Part shown: piece by piece, positions 7,393 through 20,882 of the stretch
Numbering within the stretch: the stretch's first letter is position 1
Layout: every line of letters starts with the position of its first letter
Source: Rummeliibacillus suwonensis
Lineage (GTDB): Bacteria; Bacillota; Bacilli; Bacillales_A; Planococcaceae
Assembly (NCBI RefSeq): GCF_007896435.1
Contig: NZ_VCBL01000002.1
Location: forward strand, 186,001 to 250,000
Direction of reading: 5' to 3'
Length of the DNA stretch: 64,000 bases
Notes under the pieces: model-generated
Database searches by the model: none
What the model was told of the DNA's origin: nothing
What the model saw: the letters and a program-made list of their open reading frames with translations, nothing else
Made by a program: the position numbers and the translations under genes

Positions 7393-7648
7393 AGGTGTGT
7401 TGATTGATAGTCTATATGTATTCGCAAAGATAGAGATGATTGGCTGATTTCCACTACAGATTGCTCGCTTTTCCCACAGGACATTGAATGGACTTTACTA
7501 AGCGGGCACCCTACGAAGGAAATGCGCATACGTTTCCAAGGACTCAAGTAAATCCTCCACTCCGATCAATATGCATGGAACTATACAGGGGATTTTCTAA
7601 TATTACGCCTCATATAATCATCCTAGTTTTTTCCTGATCAACACGTCT
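7393..7648. repeat. Dispersed element family 1, copy B
   Basis: Ends AGGTGTGTTGATTGATA and CTGATCAACACGTCT are inverted. It keeps CACTACAGATTGCTCGCTTTTCCC and the AT-rich right end (CAGGGGATTTTCTAATATTACG) but has lost the RUCCU hairpin module. It occupies most of the mbl-flhO gap. Confidence 0.75.
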
Positions 7649-7695
7649 GTTCATTTAAAATCTTTGTCTATATAGGTCCTTTTATATTATTTCGG

Positions 7696-8697
7696 CTATT
7701 TTTTTCGATGTTTTGGTGCTTTATCAATATTTTCTAAAATAAGGCCTGTTCCTTCCGCTACACAGTTCATAGGATTTTCTGCGATAAATACAGGTACTTT
7801 CAATTCTTCTGTTAATAAATGATCTAAACCATGCAATAATGCTCCGCCACCTGTGACCATCACACCGCGATCAATAATATCTGCTGATAGCTCTGGTGGT
7901 GTTTTTTCAAGTACGTTCTTGGCAGATTGAACAATCAGAGCCACTGATTCATGTAATGCCTTTTCGATCTCATTTGAGTGAATTTCAATTGTTCGAGGCA
8001 ACCCTGTAACGAGATCACGTCCACGAATTTCCATACTTTCATCTCGACCTTCAGGATAAACTGTCCCAATAGAAATTTTAATATTTTCTGCAGTACGTTC
8101 ACCGATCAATAACTTGTAATTCTTTTTGATGTATTGCAAAATATCATTATCAAATAAATCCCCGGCTACTTTGATGGATTCAGATGTTACAATATCCCCC
8201 ATTGATAACACCGCAACATCGGTAGTACCTCCACCAATATCGATGACCATGTTCCCACTTGGTTGGAAAATCTCCATTCCAGCACCAATTGCCGCTACTT
8301 TTGGTTCTTCTTCTAAAAAAACATTTCGACCGCCTGATTTTTCAGCAGCTTCACGGATCGCTTTTTGTTCAACACTGGTAATATTTGTAGGACAGCAGAT
8401 TAATATACGCGGTTTAGACATAAAACCCGAAATATTTAATTTATTAATAAAATACCTTAACATTGATTCTGTTACATCAAAATCAGCAATAACTCCATCC
8501 TTTAATGGACGAATCGCAATAATGTTTCCGGGTGTTCTACCGACCATTCTACGAGCTTCTTCACCAATAGCTAGCACTTTTTTTGTATCTTTGTCAATCG
8601 CTACAACAGATGGTTCATTTAGGACAATCCCTTTTCCTCTTAAATGAATGAGTACATTTGCTGTTCCTAAATCGATCCCTATATCTTTAGAAAACAT
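7696..8697 (-). CDS. mbl: Rod-shape-determining protein Mbl (MreB family)
   Basis: 333 residues, identical in length to B. subtilis Mbl. Actin-fold ATPase that forms membrane-bound filaments guiding lateral wall synthesis. Hallmarks: IGIDLGTANVLI (phosphate 1), INKLNISGFMSKPRILIC, VIDIGGGTTDVAVLS (phosphate 2) and VMVTGGGALLHGLDHLL (adenosine). ATG at 8697 is preceded by AAAGGGGA at good spacing; a longer frame to 8724 adds nine residues without a ribosome site. Position next to spoIIID separates Mbl from MreB and MreBH. It is followed downstream by flhO-flhP beyond a repeat element. Confidence 0.96.
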   Translation of the reverse strand: MFSKDIGIDLGTANVLIHLRGKGIVLNEPSVVAIDKDTKKVLAIGEEARRMVGRTPGNIIAIRPLKDGVIADFDVTESMLRYFINKLNISGFMSKPRILICCPTNITSVEQKAIREAAEKSGGRNVFLEEEPKVAAIGAGMEIFQPSGNMVIDIGGGTTDVAVLSMGDIVTSESIKVAGDLFDNDILQYIKKNYKLLIGERTAENIKISIGTVYPEGRDESMEIRGRDLVTGLPRTIEIHSNEIEKALHESVALIVQSAKNVLEKTPPELSADIIDRGVMVTGGGALLHGLDHLLTEELKVPVFIAENPMNCVAEGTGLILENIDKAPKHRKK

Positions 8698-8930
8698 GTA
8701 TTTTCCCCTTTCTTTGTGTATCAATATCTGCCTATAGTAATGAATATGTATCTAGAATATTTTAACATAGCACTGAGTTAATTACATCTAATATTTCTTT
8801 AATTTGTAGGCAATTTTGTATATATCGTAAGAATTTTCACATAATATTTTTCTATATCAATTTTTAACAAAATGGAATGGATATGGAAAACAAAATCGTG
8901 TTAGCAATCTTCTTTTAAAATAAAAGATAG

Positions 8931-8970
8931 AAAAAGACACCCGCTAATCAATCTGCGAAGGTGTCTTTTT
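8931..8970 (-). terminator. spoIIID terminator overlapping the coding end
   Basis: Perfect 11-bp arms AAAAAGACACC (8931-8941) and GGTGTCTTTTT (8960-8970). The 5' arm on the transcript lies inside the last codons of spoIIID and the stop codon sits in the loop. Confidence 0.8.
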
Positions 8971-9225
8971 TTCTGTATTGCGTGAAAGCCATTTCTGGCG
9001 TGTCGCTTCTCCACCACGAATATGCCGGATGGATTTGTGGTAAGCCAAAATTTCGCTTACCTCTTTCGCTAATTCCTCGTTTACCTGTGACAATCTTTCA
9101 GTGAGATCCTTATGAATCGTGCTCTTGGAATATCCAGTTTTTTGAGCTAAAGCTCTCACAGTCTGTTGCGACTCTTTAAGCATTAAACCAAGTTTTAGAC
9201 ATCGATTGCGAATATGTTCGTGCAC
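8944..9225 (-). CDS. spoIIID: Sporulation transcription factor SpoIIID
   Basis: 93 residues, the usual length. A small helix-turn-helix regulator of the sigma-E mother-cell regulon. The HTH is TVRALAQKTGYSKSTIHKDLTERL (about residues 22-45), followed by the diagnostic SIRHIRGGEATRQKW basic segment that contacts DNA. The GTG start matches the GTG of other SpoIIID genes and follows GGAAAGGAAGAG. The spoIIQ gene ends about 80 bp upstream. The terminator hairpin overlaps the last eight codons. Very secure. Confidence 0.97.
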   Translation of the reverse strand: MHEHIRNRCLKLGLMLKESQQTVRALAQKTGYSKSTIHKDLTERLSQVNEELAKEVSEILAYHKSIRHIRGGEATRQKWLSRNTEKKTPSQID

Positions 9226-9308
9226 ATTCTCTTCCTTTCCACAATGTACGAACGTTTCTTCACCTTATGTCTAAAACCTTGTGCTTAGAACCTAGACAGC
9301 CGAATTAT

Positions 9309-9974
9309 CTAAAATGCAAGTAAACTTTTTGGATTGATGTGTTTACCTTCTTGCATTACTTCAAAATAAAGATGTGTACCAGCATTTGGATTGTATTCAT
9401 TGGATATCGCTTTACCAAGCACTTGCCCTTGATCTACTTTATCGCCTTTTTTAACTGCAATATCACCAACAGAACTGTATTTAGTGGTCATACCGTTAGA
9501 ATGGGATATTGTAATTTCATTTCCAACAAATGCATCATCTTTTACTTCTTCTACTGTTCCACTAAGAGCAGCAAGTACGTCGAAGCCTTCACCGTTAACT
9601 GAAATAGCAATACCTTCACTAGTCGTAAAGGTTTGGTTAAATACCAACAATGCACCTTCTCTAGACTGTTCGTTTGCTTCAACATCATAGTAGTCCTGGA
9701 TTACCTTTGCATCTTTTAAAAGTGCTTCTTTGAACGGATACTTCACGGACTCGGCAGTTGCGTTTGTTTCTACTGTTGGACTTTCGTTATTATCATTAGT
9801 AGCTGTCAATTGGCTAGTCCCTGTCTCTTTAGGAGAGTTCGTTAATGCTGAATAACCCCAAACACCTGCAACTAAAAGAATGGAAAAGCTTGCATAGATT
9901 ACTGGCCAAAACCAGCGTTGTTTTGTAACATTTGTTTTTTGTGGAGTAGGTTTTTGCTTATTATCCTCTCTCAT
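9309..9974 (-). CDS. spoIIQ: Stage II sporulation protein SpoIIQ, degenerate LytM (M23) domain
   Basis: 221 residues. Basic N-terminus, one transmembrane helix (about 21-43), a Thr/Asn-rich linker, then an M23/LytM fold (about 110-215). SpoIIQ is made in the forespore and joins SpoIIIAH across the two membranes. Metal-site residues look lost twice: the HxxxD motif is TSEGIAIS (Ser119) and the final HxH is HLYFE (Tyr203), so hydrolase activity is unlikely. I use ATG at 9974, 6 nt after GAGGTG; ATGs at 9980 and 10004 overlap or precede that site. It starts 10 nt after spoIID ends. M23 proteins are common, but this position between spoIID and spoIIID is specific to spoIIQ. Confidence 0.92.
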   Translation of the reverse strand: MREDNKQKPTPQKTNVTKQRWFWPVIYASFSILLVAGVWGYSALTNSPKETGTSQLTATNDNNESPTVETNATAESVKYPFKEALLKDAKVIQDYYDVEANEQSREGALLVFNQTFTTSEGIAISVNGEGFDVLAALSGTVEEVKDDAFVGNEITISHSNGMTTKYSSVGDIAVKKGDKVDQGQVLGKAISNEYNPNAGTHLYFEVMQEGKHINPKSLLAF

Positions 9975-9984
9975 TTTCATCACC

Positions 9985-10995
9985 TCATTTGCTATTGTTG
10001 TCAATAGCTTGAGAGTTTAAACATAGAGAAGAAGATTTTTTTAGTTTTTCTATTTTTACGTGTTGATAGAAATGTTGCAAGATCTCTTTTGCAGTGGCCC
10101 CCTTTTCTGCAAGTGCCTTGGCACCGTATTGACTCATCCCTACACCATGACCATAACCCGTCGTTTTGACCTGAATAATTTTCTTTTCAGCATTCCATTT
10201 AATCGTAAAATCTGTAGAAGCCAACTGAAGCTTTTCACGTACTTCTCTACCAGACCATTTAAAATCTCCTGATTTAATGGTTTCAACTCTTCCTGAATTA
10301 TTATGAGAGATTTGGATATTTTGTATTTGCGCTTTTGTCCATTGCTGTTGGAAAGCTGTATTCCATTGTTGTAGCGTAAAATTGTAATTAGTTTCATATC
10401 TTGGAGATTCTTTTTCAGTAGTTGGAACTGTGACAGATTGTAGATAAGGAATGGAATGACCACTATAACTTTTCGCACTTTCAGTTTGGCCGTTACTAGT
10501 CGAAAAGAACATAGCCGTAATCAACTCATCTTGATAAACTAATACTTGTCTCTTTGTTGCTTGTACAGCTTTTCGAATTTTCTTTTCATTTTTTTCAAAG
10601 TTTTTTCCCCAATCTTTCTTTCTTTGTGCTTCGTCAGCAAAAGCCTGAGCTGAGACATTTGGCTCTATCGAATTTTCGCCTAAATTCGTTCGTTTTAAGG
10701 CGAATGTGCGTGAAGCAATAGTTTGTGCCTTTAATGCTTCTAAATCAAAGGAAACAGGCATTTCTGCAGCTACAACCCCAACGAGATACTCTTCCAGTGA
10801 GTATGCCTTTTTTTCTCCTTGTATTTGTATTTGGATATTGCATTCTTCGTCCTTTACTGTATTTTCCTCTCTCTGTCCCTTTGCCACAGTACCAGAGGTC
10901 GGAATTGACACATACTCCTTGTCCATCGCAAAAAAAGTGGGCAATATGAATAAGATAGCTATAAAAATTAGAATATAGAGGTGTATTTTTTTCAT
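9985..10995 (-). CDS. spoIID: Stage II sporulation protein SpoIID (lytic transglycosylase)
   Basis: 336 residues from the ATG at 10995. An N-terminal signal anchor (KKIHLYILIFIAILFILPTFF) is followed by the SpoIID domain: YLVGVVAAEMPVSFDLEALKAQ, AQTIASRTFALKR, and GHGVGMSQYGAKALAEKG near the end. It cleaves glycan strands during engulfment with SpoIIM and SpoIIP; the Glu of AAEMP is the known catalytic acid. No ribosome site precedes either this ATG or a TTG at 11043 (352 residues), so the start is uncertain; I prefer the ATG because the membrane helix then begins at once and the length fits the family. murAA lies upstream and spoIIQ follows 10 nt later. Confidence 0.9.
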   Translation of the reverse strand: MKKIHLYILIFIAILFILPTFFAMDKEYVSIPTSGTVAKGQREENTVKDEECNIQIQIQGEKKAYSLEEYLVGVVAAEMPVSFDLEALKAQTIASRTFALKRTNLGENSIEPNVSAQAFADEAQRKKDWGKNFEKNEKKIRKAVQATKRQVLVYQDELITAMFFSTSNGQTESAKSYSGHSIPYLQSVTVPTTEKESPRYETNYNFTLQQWNTAFQQQWTKAQIQNIQISHNNSGRVETIKSGDFKWSGREVREKLQLASTDFTIKWNAEKKIIQVKTTGYGHGVGMSQYGAKALAEKGATAKEILQHFYQHVKIEKLKKSSSLCLNSQAIDNNSK

Positions 10996-11081
10996 ATTCA
11001 AAGGTATGCTATCGGAATGTTTTTTATGATTGGTTTCTTTCAATTTTATCGTAAAAAATTTTTATGCTTTTTGAATATAAA

Positions 11082-11113
11082 AACCCACTGCAAACATAAG
11101 TATGTAGTGGGTT
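11082..11113 (-). terminator. murAA terminator
   Basis: AACCCACTGC pairs with GTAGTGGGTT (one mismatch); TTTATATT follows on the minus strand, about 40 bp after the murAA stop. Confidence 0.7.
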
Positions 11114-11150
11114 CGATCAAACGATTGGATTGTATAAACCTCCATAACGA

Positions 11151-12449
11151 CTAATTTGGTTGAAGCTCTTTTTCGAATACTTCTTCAGATGAGACACGTT
11201 CAATATCCGCACCTAGAGCGGCCAGCTTTTTGTGGAAATCGACATATCCTCTATCTAAATGTTTTAGTTCAGAAACACATGTAATGCCTTCTGCAACTAA
11301 TCCTGCAAGAATCAATGCGGCTGCTGCCCGTAAATCGGTTGCAGCTACTTCTGCGCCTTGTAGCTTGCATGGACCATCGATAATAACGGAGCGTCCATCA
11401 ATTTTTACATTCGCATTCATTCGACGGAACTCTTCGACATGCATAAATCGATTTTCAAAAACGGTTTCTGTAATAACGCTTGCTCCCTGTGCTACAAGCA
11501 TCAAAGCCATAATTTGTGATTGCATATCTGTTGGAAATCCGGGATGTGGCATTGTCTTTACATCTACTGCCTTTAAAGGATGTGTTGCACAAATACGTAA
11601 ACCTGCTACTTCTTCCTCGATTTCAACACCCATTTCTCGCATTTTGGCGATAAGTGCTGTCATATGTTCAGGCACTGCATTTTCGATTAAGACATCTCCA
11701 CCAGTAATAGCAGCAGCTACCATAAATGTTCCAGCTTCAATTCGATCAGGAATAATTGAATGTGTTGTACCATATAATTTCTCAACACCTTCGATACGAA
11801 TGGTATCTGTACCAGCACCAACTACTTTTCCGCCCATTTCATTGATGAAATTAGCTAGATCCACTATTTCAGGTTCTTTTGCGGCATTTTCAATAATTGT
11901 TGTACCTTCTGCCAGCGCTGCCCCTGTAAGAATATTTTCAGTGGCACCTACGCTAGGAAAATCAAGGTAAATTTTAGCACCTTTTAAACGTCCTTCTGTT
12001 GAGGCTTCGACATAACCATGTCCTGTAGAAATTTTTGCCCCCATTAATTCAAAGCCCTTTAAATGTATATCAATTGGTCGAGAGCCAATAGCACATCCAC
12101 CAGGCATTGCAACCCTTGCATAACCGTTACGCGCCAAAAGTGGCCCCATTACTAAAATAGATGCACGCATTTTACGCACATATTCAAATTGTGCTTCAGA
12201 TGATATTTGGTTAGATGCATCGATTTCAACAGTATTTTCTTCGCTTGAGAATGTGAGGTGTACATTCAAACTTTTTAAGACCTCATCAATTGTATAAACA
12301 TCTGCCAAGTTCGGCACGTTTTTAATGATATTTTTTCCTTCAGATGCTAATAATGATGCTGCAAGAACAGGTAGAACTGCATTCTTTGCTCCTTCTACTT
12401 TTACAATTCCGTGTAAAACCTTGCCGCCTTTTACAACAATTTTCTCCAC
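11151..12449 (-). CDS. murAA: UDP-N-acetylglucosamine 1-carboxyvinyltransferase MurAA
   Basis: 432 residues. Transfers enolpyruvate from PEP to UDP-GlcNAc, the first committed step of peptidoglycan synthesis. The EPSP-synthase-like double domain is complete: [19 protein letters not shown] with the catalytic Lys, the loop [13 protein letters not shown] with active-site Cys119 (the fosfomycin target), and [20 protein letters not shown] near the end. GTG at 12449 follows GGAGGG at good spacing; an upstream start would add 32 unrelated residues. A promoter lies about 100 bp upstream (12556-12584). A second paralogue is at 38905. Its location between the atp genes and spoIID identifies it as murAA. 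Confidence 0.96.
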   Translation of the reverse strand: MEKIVVKGGKVLHGIVKVEGAKNAVLPVLAASLLASEGKNIIKNVPNLADVYTIDEVLKSLNVHLTFSSEENTVEIDASNQISSEAQFEYVRKMRASILVMGPLLARNGYARVAMPGGCAIGSRPIDIHLKGFELMGAKISTGHGYVEASTEGRLKGAKIYLDFPSVGATENILTGAALAEGTTIIENAAKEPEIVDLANFINEMGGKVVGAGTDTIRIEGVEKLYGTTHSIIPDRIEAGTFMVAAAITGGDVLIENAVPEHMTALIAKMREMGVEIEEEVAGLRICATHPLKAVDVKTMPHPGFPTDMQSQIMALMLVAQGASVITETVFENRFMHVEEFRRMNANVKIDGRSVIIDGPCKLQGAEVAATDLRAAAALILAGLVAEGITCVSELKHLDRGYVDFHKKLAALGADIERVSSEEVFEKELQPN

Positions 12450-12555
12450 AATATGTCCCTCCGAACTTAATCTAAATAACTCTCTCTTATATTTCAGCTC
12501 ATAAAATTCTTTTTTTAGTTGATCAATGTCAATAATTAGTAACAAAACAACTTAC

Positions 12556-12584
12556 ATAATACCTGTTTTTCATGTTGTTGACAA
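12556..12584 (-). promoter_or_regulatory. murAA promoter
   Basis: On the minus strand: -35 TTGTCA (12579-12584), 17-bp spacer, -10 TATTAT (12556-12561). It predicts a leader of about 100 nt before murAA. Confidence 0.6.
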
Positions 12585-12752
12585 GAACCGATTACACTAT
12601 TTTAAATTTCTACGAATAAATAACTATAGTAATACTATATTACGTTAAAATGCTAGAAGTGTGTTAGTAAATTTCTGTTTCTCTTCGTTATGAAGAAACA
12701 CAATTCTTGAGAAAATTAAACAAGTTTCACCAAAATATTTCCTGGGCAATGG

Positions 12753-12904
12753 TTATGCTATATGCAAAAGAAATAATATAAACACATAATGTGTTTAAAA
12801 ACGCACATACCCTTATTGTAATATAAAATTTACCAAAGTGCTGATTAATTTTGTTAATGTTTGTACAATAAGTTTGTGCCGTTATTTCTTTTGCATACAG
12901 CATA
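12753..12904. repeat. Nested 150-bp inverted repeat
   Basis: Outer arms TATGCTATATGCAAAAGAAATAA (first 20: TATGCTATATGCAAAAGAAA) at 12754-12776 and their complement at 12882-12904 match with one difference. An inner pair (CTTATTGTA near 12812 and TACAATAAG near 12864) and a small AAACACA-TAA-TGTGTTT hairpin near 12782 lie within. No gene is supported between 12450 and 12907; a leftward frame through it is a by-product of the repeat. Confidence 0.75.
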
Positions 12905-12907
12905 TAT

Positions 12908-13153
12908 TTAATTGAATAAATATGGTAATTGTCTTGACCATGTTGAAATATCAATGAAAAAATTGGATACAGTTGATCCAATCGCGATACTTAATAAAAT
13001 AAGTAAAAGTTGAATTTGAAAAACATGATTTTTTTTAAAAACCTTTTCATACATGAGTGCTTGTAATGCATAAAATGTTATAGCGATAAAGAAAATATGT
13101 GAGCAGGTACTTACTAGAGCATTTTGTCCGATTCCAAATGATATTGATTCCAT
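12908..13153 (-). CDS. ywzB: DUF1146 (YwzB-like) small membrane protein
   Basis: 81 residues with two predicted membrane helices (about 12-33 and 45-65), separated by a short charged stretch (YEKVFKKNHVF). It ends ISTWSRQLPYLFN. Length, topology and the place just downstream of atpC match the DUF1146/YwzB family of Bacillales; its function is unknown, and proximity to the ATP synthase operon is conserved but not proof of a link. Start ATG at 13153 has GGGGGAAA upstream. The atpC terminator separates it from the operon, so it should have its own promoter. Confidence 0.8.
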   Translation of the reverse strand: MESISFGIGQNALVSTCSHIFFIAITFYALQALMYEKVFKKNHVFQIQLLLILLSIAIGSTVSNFFIDISTWSRQLPYLFN

Positions 13154-13267
13154 ACTTTTCCCCCATTTTTTATTTAAAGGTTCTGTTTAGAAATACTGTT
13201 GTTTATCTGATTTTACTTAAGTAAATACTTTTTACTGATCAACCAAGACTTAACAGCCCTATTTTAA

Positions 13268-13299
13268 AAAGCGAGCAGAAATAAAATTCTGCTCGCTTT
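13268..13299 (-). terminator. atp operon terminator
   Basis: Perfect 13-bp arms AAAGCGAGCAGAA / TTCTGCTCGCTTT with a 6-nt loop, then a T-run on the minus strand, 16 bp after atpC. Confidence 0.92.
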
Positions 13300-13315
13300 A
13301 CAGTTAATCCACTAC

Positions 13316-13738
<423 letters not shown>

Positions 13739-13744
13739 CTAGTA

Positions 13745-15175
<1,431 letters not shown>

Positions 15176-15208
15176 CTATCAAACTAATTACAAAAGGTTA
15201 GGGAGAGC

Positions 15209-16084
<876 letters not shown>

Positions 16085-16122
16085 TTACAGTTTTATTTTA
16101 AAATTCACAAAACTATGCCATC

Positions 16123-17655
<1,533 letters not shown>

Positions 17656-17671
17656 TCAAATAATTATTGGA

Positions 17672-18208
17672 TTAACCGATCAATTCACGTTTTAAGCCAG
17701 CAAGTTTTGTTGCGACAGAGTTATCGTAAATTTGGTTTCCGATTTGAACTCGAATTCCACCAAGTAGTGATGCATCGATTTCGTTAGTAATACGAAGCGC
17801 ATTTTTTCCTACTTTTTGAGCAAATACAGTAGAAATGCGGTTTGCTTCTTCTTCAGTAAGTGCACGTGTTGAGAATACGACTGCATCTGCAACACCTTGA
17901 GCATTGTTTGCTTGATTGATAAATGCATCAATAACACTTACTACTTCATGTATACGTTTTTTATCAATTAAAAGTTTTAAAGCATTGATAATAATTGGTT
18001 GTACGGAAGCGAATAACTCAGAAAGGATTGCTTTCTTTTTGTCAGCATCGATTTTTGGCGTATCAAGTAATTTGAATAATTCTTGATTTTTTTCAAAAAC
18101 GACTTTCACTTCACGCAAATCTTCTGTTACTTCTTTTAAAAGATTTTTTTCTTGTGCTAATTGAAACAATGCTTTAGCATAGCGATTCGCTGCAGTCGAT
18201 TGACTCAT
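17672..18208 (-). CDS. atpH: ATP synthase delta subunit AtpH
   Basis: 178 residues. Peripheral-stalk subunit linking F1 to the b dimer. The six-helix N-terminal domain starts [19 protein letters not shown], and the C-terminal part carries [18 protein letters not shown], the OSCP signature. ATG at 18208 overlaps the atpF stop by 4 bp (ATGA), indicating translational coupling. Secure. Confidence 0.96.
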   Translation of the reverse strand: MSQSTAANRYAKALFQLAQEKNLLKEVTEDLREVKVVFEKNQELFKLLDTPKIDADKKKAILSELFASVQPIIINALKLLIDKKRIHEVVSVIDAFINQANNAQGVADAVVFSTRALTEEEANRISTVFAQKVGKNALRITNEIDASLLGGIRVQIGNQIYDNSVATKLAGLKRELIG

Positions 18209-18729
18209 CGATTTTCCCCTGCCTTCGCAATCGTTTCTTCAATTAGAGAACGATTATCTTCTTCTGAGACTTCTTTGTTAAGCACTTTAGAAGCGGCAAG
18301 AACAGAAAGTGAAACCACTTCTTCGCGAAGAGCGGTAATTGCTTTTTCTTTTTCAGTCTCGATGTCACGTTTCGCAGATTCTTGTAAACGTGCTGCTTCA
18401 TTACGAGCTGCTGAAACAATCTCTTCTTTTTGAAGATCTGCTTGTTTCTTAGCGTTTTCAACAATTGCTTGCGCTTCCACACGAGCTTCTTTAAGAAGGC
18501 TACGTTGTTCTTCTAATAATTTCTTCGTTTCTTGACGACTTTTTTCAGCTGTTTCTAAGTCACCAGCAACTTGTTCTTCACGTTGTTGCATAATTCCCAT
18601 CAAAGGACCCCATGCGAACTTTTTCAAAAGAAGCATTAGGACGATGAAAATGATCAAAGTAACTAGGATATCTCCCCAGTTCACACCAGAGTGCGCTGCT
18701 TCACCTAGTGATAGATAGTCTAAAAACAC
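18205..18729 (-). CDS. atpF: ATP synthase b subunit AtpF
   Basis: 174 residues. One N-terminal membrane helix (about 18-37, [19 protein letters not shown]) followed by a long, charged, heptad-rich helix that forms the peripheral stalk. GTG at 18729 follows AAGGGAGTG. Its 3' end overlaps atpH by 4 bp. A 170-bp gap with two hairpins separates it from atpE. Secure. Confidence 0.96.
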   Translation of the reverse strand: MFLDYLSLGEAAHSGVNWGDILVTLIIFIVLMLLLKKFAWGPLMGIMQQREEQVAGDLETAEKSRQETKKLLEEQRSLLKEARVEAQAIVENAKKQADLQKEEIVSAARNEAARLQESAKRDIETEKEKAITALREEVVSLSVLAASKVLNKEVSEEDNRSLIEETIAKAGENR

Positions 18730-18840
18730 GATTGTTTCACTCCCTTCAAGAGCTTAGAGTTCAAATCATTTATGATTGGAATCTTTGTTAGATATAAATT
18801 CTAAAGGAATTTTGCCTTATAAATATAAAGGCATAAAGGA

Positions 18841-18876
18841 ATGGCGAAGGATTCCTAATGAAATTTTCTTCGCCAT
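18841..18876 (-). other. Intercistronic hairpin between atpE and atpF
   Basis: ATGGCGAAG / CTTCGCCAT arms form a 9-bp stem just after atpE; a second smaller hairpin (TGCCTT / AAGGCA, 18813-18833) follows towards atpF. No long T-run is seen, so this may stabilise atpE mRNA or only partly terminate, in keeping with the high c-ring stoichiometry. Confidence 0.55.
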
Positions 18877-18898
18877 CTCATAAAACAATTACAGACGA

Positions 18899-19153
<255 letters not shown>

Positions 19154-19187
19154 TCAGCTGTCTAGCAAAGAGCTAAACAATTTATAC

Positions 19188-19913
<726 letters not shown>

Positions 19914-19929
19914 TCACTTTCAAATGTGC

Positions 19930-20301
19930 TTATTGGTTTTTTTCATGAAATACGATCCTGTCTACTAAAAGCAGAACGTACGGAATCATTAGCCCAATGA
20001 CCACACTCACCAAGTGAAAATACTTTGGCCAAGTAATTGCCACTGCTACAGAGGCAACACCAGATGCAAAGCGTAAGCCCGATCCCATAGATGGTACTTT
20101 TTTGCCTTCACTTAATGCCTGATCAAAGCGTTCCATTCTTCGGACGAGAATCCAAAAGTTATAGTGACCAAAAAGCACACCCACTGCGAGACCAGCAAAT
20201 ACAGTTTTATATGCCGTAAATCCCCAGCCTAACGCAAAAAATGCGAGCAAAAAAAAGACAGCCTTCTTCTGCTTAGCAAAAATTTGATGCAATTCTAGCA
20301 T
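19930..20301 (-). CDS. atpI: ATP synthase-associated protein AtpI
   Basis: 123 residues with about four membrane helices (about 15-30, 34-50, 74-90, 96-113). AtpI proteins help c-ring assembly or magnesium supply and are not part of the final enzyme. The sequence is poorly conserved in the family, so the call rests on size, topology and its place as first gene of the operon. ATG at 20301 follows AGGAGATTAAAGACC. It is preceded by a long leader with a strong promoter. Confidence 0.85.
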   Translation of the reverse strand: MLELHQIFAKQKKAVFFLLAFFALGWGFTAYKTVFAGLAVGVLFGHYNFWILVRRMERFDQALSEGKKVPSMGSGLRFASGVASVAVAITWPKYFHLVSVVIGLMIPYVLLLVDRIVFHEKNQ

Positions 20302-20616
20302 TGGTCTTTAATCTCCTGAATCTTATTTTCTTCGAATGATGGAAGTATAACTGACCACCGAATGGATGTCGGATAAGTAGTGTAAAACTACACTAGAGGT
20401 GGAAGCCGTTTAAACTCACATTTGAGTTGAATCGGATCCAAATGGTGAGAGATAAGCTTTAATGATAAACTACCGCCTCATAAGGACATCTAATAGACGT
20501 ACAAAAACCGCTAAAACTTTACAGAAAATAATTTTTACTGCAAAATTAGTAGAAACTTGGTATCTAAAGAGTTTCCATTATGATTTTGAGCCATGAAACC
20601 CTTATCATTCTTACCC
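20302..20616 (-). other. Long 5' leader of the atp operon
   Basis: About 315 nt from the predicted start site to atpI without an ORF. It contains at least two short hairpins (TAGTGT-TAAAACT-ACACTA type at 20378-20395, and AACTCA/TGAGTT at 20413-20428) and a GC-richer stretch than its flanks. It may be a regulatory leader; I cannot match it to a known riboswitch. Confidence 0.45.
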
Positions 20617-20622
20617 TTTGTA

Positions 20623-20651
20623 AGCATACAATAGTGAATATTTCATGTCAA
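20623..20651 (-). promoter_or_regulatory. atp operon promoter
   Basis: On the minus strand: perfect -35 TTGACA (20646-20651), 17-bp spacer, -10 TATGCT (20623-20628). It fits high, constitutive sigma-A transcription. Confidence 0.75.
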
Positions 20652-20820
20652 TTGGTTAGAGTGAAAAACTTCACAAGCAATGTTATTTTGTCAAATTGTA
20701 GACAAATTTTGAACAAAATATTTCAATTCAGAATTTTTCTTTTACGACAAAAAATATAAAATTGTTAAAAAAGAACTATAAATCATGAGGTGTGTTTATA
20801 AGTAATTATTCTGTATACCA

Positions 20821-20858
20821 AAAATAGTATGCTAGAATACTATCTAGCATACTATTTT
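20821..20858 (-). terminator. wecB terminator (twin of 27671)
   Basis: Perfect 15-bp arms AAAATAGTATGCTAG / CTAGCATACTATTTT with an 8-nt loop, then T5 on the minus strand, about 25 bp after wecB. The arms are identical to those at 27671-27709. Bases 20652-20820 show no gene. Confidence 0.9.
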
Positions 20859-20882
20859 ACTTTATAGGAAGCCTTATCTATC

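Noticed and set aside
11230-11970. Rightward 246-codon ORF opposite murAA
   Set aside because: Antisense shadow of a secure enzyme gene; composition and lack of ribosome site argue against it.
12727-12981. Leftward 84-codon ORF between murAA and ywzB
   Set aside because: Spans the nested inverted repeat and overlaps ywzB in another frame; no ribosome site or known family.
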